From an uncultured Christensenellaceae bacterium (lineage in GTDB: Bacteria; Bacillota; Clostridia; Christensenellales; Pumilibacteraceae): DNA of 6,388 bases. Numbering within the stretch: position 1 is the stretch's first letter; each line of letters starts with the position of its first letter. The notes under the pieces are model-generated. The model did not search any database. It saw only the letters and a program-made list of their open reading frames with translations, and was not told the DNA's origin. Positions 5,750 through 6,388 of the stretch are shown here, one piece after another. The position numbers and the translations under genes are program-made. The DNA lies in contig CAJULQ010000016.1 in assembly GCA_910587595.1 (NCBI GenBank), forward strand, positions 1 to 6,388, written 5' to 3'.

Positions 5750-5972
5750 AATGCACTTTGGTGCCGTCTTCGTTTTCCAACCCTACCAAATAATCGGTAG
5801 TCACTTCGAAATATTTTGCCAACATCATTATATCGTCTATATTCGGCTCCGAATAGCCGCTCTTCCAATTGGTGAGCTTTTGCTTGCTTATGCCCAATTC
5901 CGCGCAAATATCCGTTTGGCGTTTACCGCTGCTTGCAAGCAATATTTTTAACCTATCTATAAATAAATTCAT
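5748..5972 (-). CDS. Small Xre/Cro-type HTH regulator
   Basis: A 74-residue protein consisting almost only of a lambda-repressor-like HTH (HTH_3) domain. RQTDICAELGISKQKLTNWKSG (18-39) holds the helix-turn-helix with recognition helix SKQKLTNW, and YSEPNIDDIMMLAKYFEVTTDYLVGL (40-65) is the typical final two helices. No sensor, peptidase (LexA-like) or dimerisation domain follows. The ATG at 5972 is preferred to a GTG two codons earlier because a GAGAGG ribosome-binding site ends 7 nt before the ATG but overlaps or nearly touches the GTG. The gene is AT-richer than mutY and converges on it. It diverges from the second HTH gene across a 107-bp region with palindromic operators, so it likely represses itself, its neighbour, or both. 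Such proteins control prophages, conjugative elements and other accessory loci; the true target is unknown. Confidence 0.9.
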   Translation of the reverse strand: MNLFIDRLKILLASSGKRQTDICAELGISKQKLTNWKSGYSEPNIDDIMMLAKYFEVTTDYLVGLENEDGTKVH

Positions 5973-5991
5973 GCGCACACCTCTCTATAAG

Positions 5992-6010
5992 AATACAAAA
6001 AATTGGTACA
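5992..6010. promoter_or_regulatory. Degenerate third operator-like site, near the leftward HTH gene
   Basis: AATACAAAAAATTGGTACA (5992-6010) aligns closely with the operator at 6022-6040, sharing the right half-site TTGGTAC and the 13-bp offset between half-sites (ATAC 5993-5996, GTAC 6006-6009). Only about five of nine base pairs are symmetrical, so it would be a weak site. It lies close to the ribosome-binding site of the leftward HTH gene, where binding would block that gene. Confidence 0.45.
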
Positions 6011-6016
6011 CATTGC

Positions 6017-6045
6017 TTGACAGTACAAATATTTGGTACTATAAT
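6017..6045 (+). promoter_or_regulatory. Consensus promoter of the rightward HTH gene
   Basis: TTGACA (6017-6022) and TATAAT (6040-6045) are a perfect match to the sigma-A consensus with an ideal 17-bp spacer. The spacer is almost exactly filled by an operator palindrome and the expected start (about 6052) falls inside a second one. A promoter this strong under two operators suggests it is normally held off by a repressor. Confidence 0.88.
6022..6040. promoter_or_regulatory. Operator palindrome 1 in the promoter spacer
   Basis: AGTACAAATATTTGGTACT is a 19-bp imperfect palindrome centred on 6031 with seven of nine pairs matching. Its GTAC half-sites are 13 bp apart. It spans from the last base of the -35 to the first base of the -10, so occupancy should exclude RNA polymerase. 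Confidence 0.75.
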
Positions 6046-6048
6046 AAG

Positions 6049-6067
6049 TGTACACAATATTTGTACA
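6049..6067. promoter_or_regulatory. Operator palindrome 2 over the transcription start
   Basis: TGTACACAATATTTGTACA is a second 19-bp palindrome centred on 6058 with seven of nine pairs matching, including six perfect outer pairs (TGTACA/TGTACA). Half-site spacing is the same 13 bp as in operator 1, and the centres are 27 bp apart. It covers the predicted start site and ends at the ribosome-binding site. Confidence 0.75.
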
Positions 6068-6079
6068 GGAGAATATCAA

Positions 6080-6313
6080 ATGCACACAAATTATACAGAG
6101 GTATGCAAAGCAATAGGCCGGAAATTACGCGAACTTCGAATAACGCGCGGGTGGACGCAAAAACAAGCCGCCGAACGCTTACACGTTACCGAACGCACCT
6201 ACCGCGCTTGGGAACACGGCACGGGAGAACTCTATATCCATAATCTGTTTTTATTCGCACGGTGCTATGATATACGTGTGGCCGATCTGTTTTCCGACAG
6301 TCCTATGGCGTAG
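6080..6313 (+). CDS. Small Xre/Cro-type HTH regulator, divergent partner
   Basis: A 77-residue single-domain HTH_3 protein. IGRKLRELRITRGWTQKQAAERL (12-34) gives helices 1 and 2, HVTERTYRAWEHGTGELYIHNL (35-56) the recognition helix and loop, and LFARCYDIRVADLFSD (58-73) the closing helices. The ATG at 6080 is chosen because AGGAGA (6067-6072) lies 7 nt upstream; a longer reading from 6017 would run through the promoter itself. It shares the fold but little sequence with the leftward HTH protein, so the two are not a recent duplication. The arrangement resembles a CI/Cro-type switch, with either protein as the autorepressor binding the GTAC palindromes. Which protein binds which site cannot be told from sequence. 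No toxin-like domain is present. Nothing downstream in the window shows the controlled cargo. Confidence 0.9.
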   Translation: MHTNYTEVCKAIGRKLRELRITRGWTQKQAAERLHVTERTYRAWEHGTGELYIHNLFLFARCYDIRVADLFSDSPMA

Positions 6314-6320
6314 CACCCTA

Positions 6321-6370
6321 CATTGTCATTTCAACCGTAGTGAGCAACAGCGAACGGAGCGGAGAAATCT
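6321..6370. repeat. Intergenic inverted-repeat element
   Basis: A short imperfect inverted repeat 8 nt after the HTH stop codon: ATTTC (6328-6332) pairs with GAAAT (6364-6368), and CCGT (6335-6338) with ACGG (6354-6357). The wording (a GTCATTTC start, alternating AGTGAGC/GGAGCGG blocks and a GAGAAATCT end) resembles dispersed intergenic repeats I recall from Firmicute and Bacteroidete genomes. Only one copy is in the window, so repetitiveness is not shown here. It lacks a T-run and is a poor terminator. Confidence 0.45.
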
Positions 6371-6388
6371 GCCCCCTTCTTTCGCTAC

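Noticed and set aside
5973..6000. Promoter for the leftward HTH gene (TATTCT at 5995-5990)
   Set aside because: No matching -35 box is found at a suitable distance and the implied start would fall in the ribosome-binding site, so no confident promoter is called.
5748..6313. Toxin-antitoxin pair
   Set aside because: Both proteins are plain HTH domains of similar size, encoded divergently; no RelE, HipA, HigB or other toxin fold is present.

Overview
The window looks like a chromosomal segment of an uncultured Clostridia-like Firmicute. Evidence for this: a split cobalamin-dependent methionine synthase whose reactivation domain is a separate gene, a short MetF, an Rrf2 regulator of the clostridial type, strong Shine-Dalgarno sequences, and four sigma-A-type promoters with 17-bp spacers. 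The housekeeping genes are fairly GC-rich. The left end (1-254) and the right end (about 5750-6080) are visibly AT-richer. The taxonomic placement is an inference from gene content and protein style.

Layout. (1) 1-254: no convincing protein gene. A strong leftward promoter (207-235) is followed by four consecutive hairpins, the last one an intrinsic terminator (87-130). This defines a candidate structured RNA of about 114 nt, or a riboregulatory leader for a gene left of the window. (2) 4067-255, minus strand: a compact methyl-transfer operon metF - methionine synthase reactivation protein - metH, with overlapping genes. MetF makes 5-methyl-tetrahydrofolate, MetH moves the methyl group through cobalamin to homocysteine, and the separate activation protein should rescue oxidised cobalamin in MetH. 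The operon has a good promoter and a leader of only about 18 nt, so there is no room for a SAM or cobalamin riboswitch. (3) 4068-4194: divergent promoter region. (4) 4195-5715, plus strand: an Rrf2/IscR-like regulator with three cysteines, then mutY, which encodes a 4Fe-4S adenine glycosylase. The rrf2 promoter sits so close to its ATG that the message is probably leaderless. mutY has no ATG or GTG start where one is expected. (5) 5719-5749: a two-way terminator. (6) 5748-6313: two small divergent Xre/Cro-type HTH regulators flank a control region that has a perfect TTGACA-17-TATAAT promoter and two or three 19-bp palindromic operators. This resembles a phage or mobile-element lysogeny switch, but no integrase or structural gene is in view. 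(7) 6321-6370: a short intergenic inverted repeat at the right edge.

The most interesting signals are the unexplained structured RNA at the left end, the two-regulator switch with phased operators, and the start-codon anomaly and hairpin at the 5' end of mutY. Everything was read by eye; no database or folding program was used.
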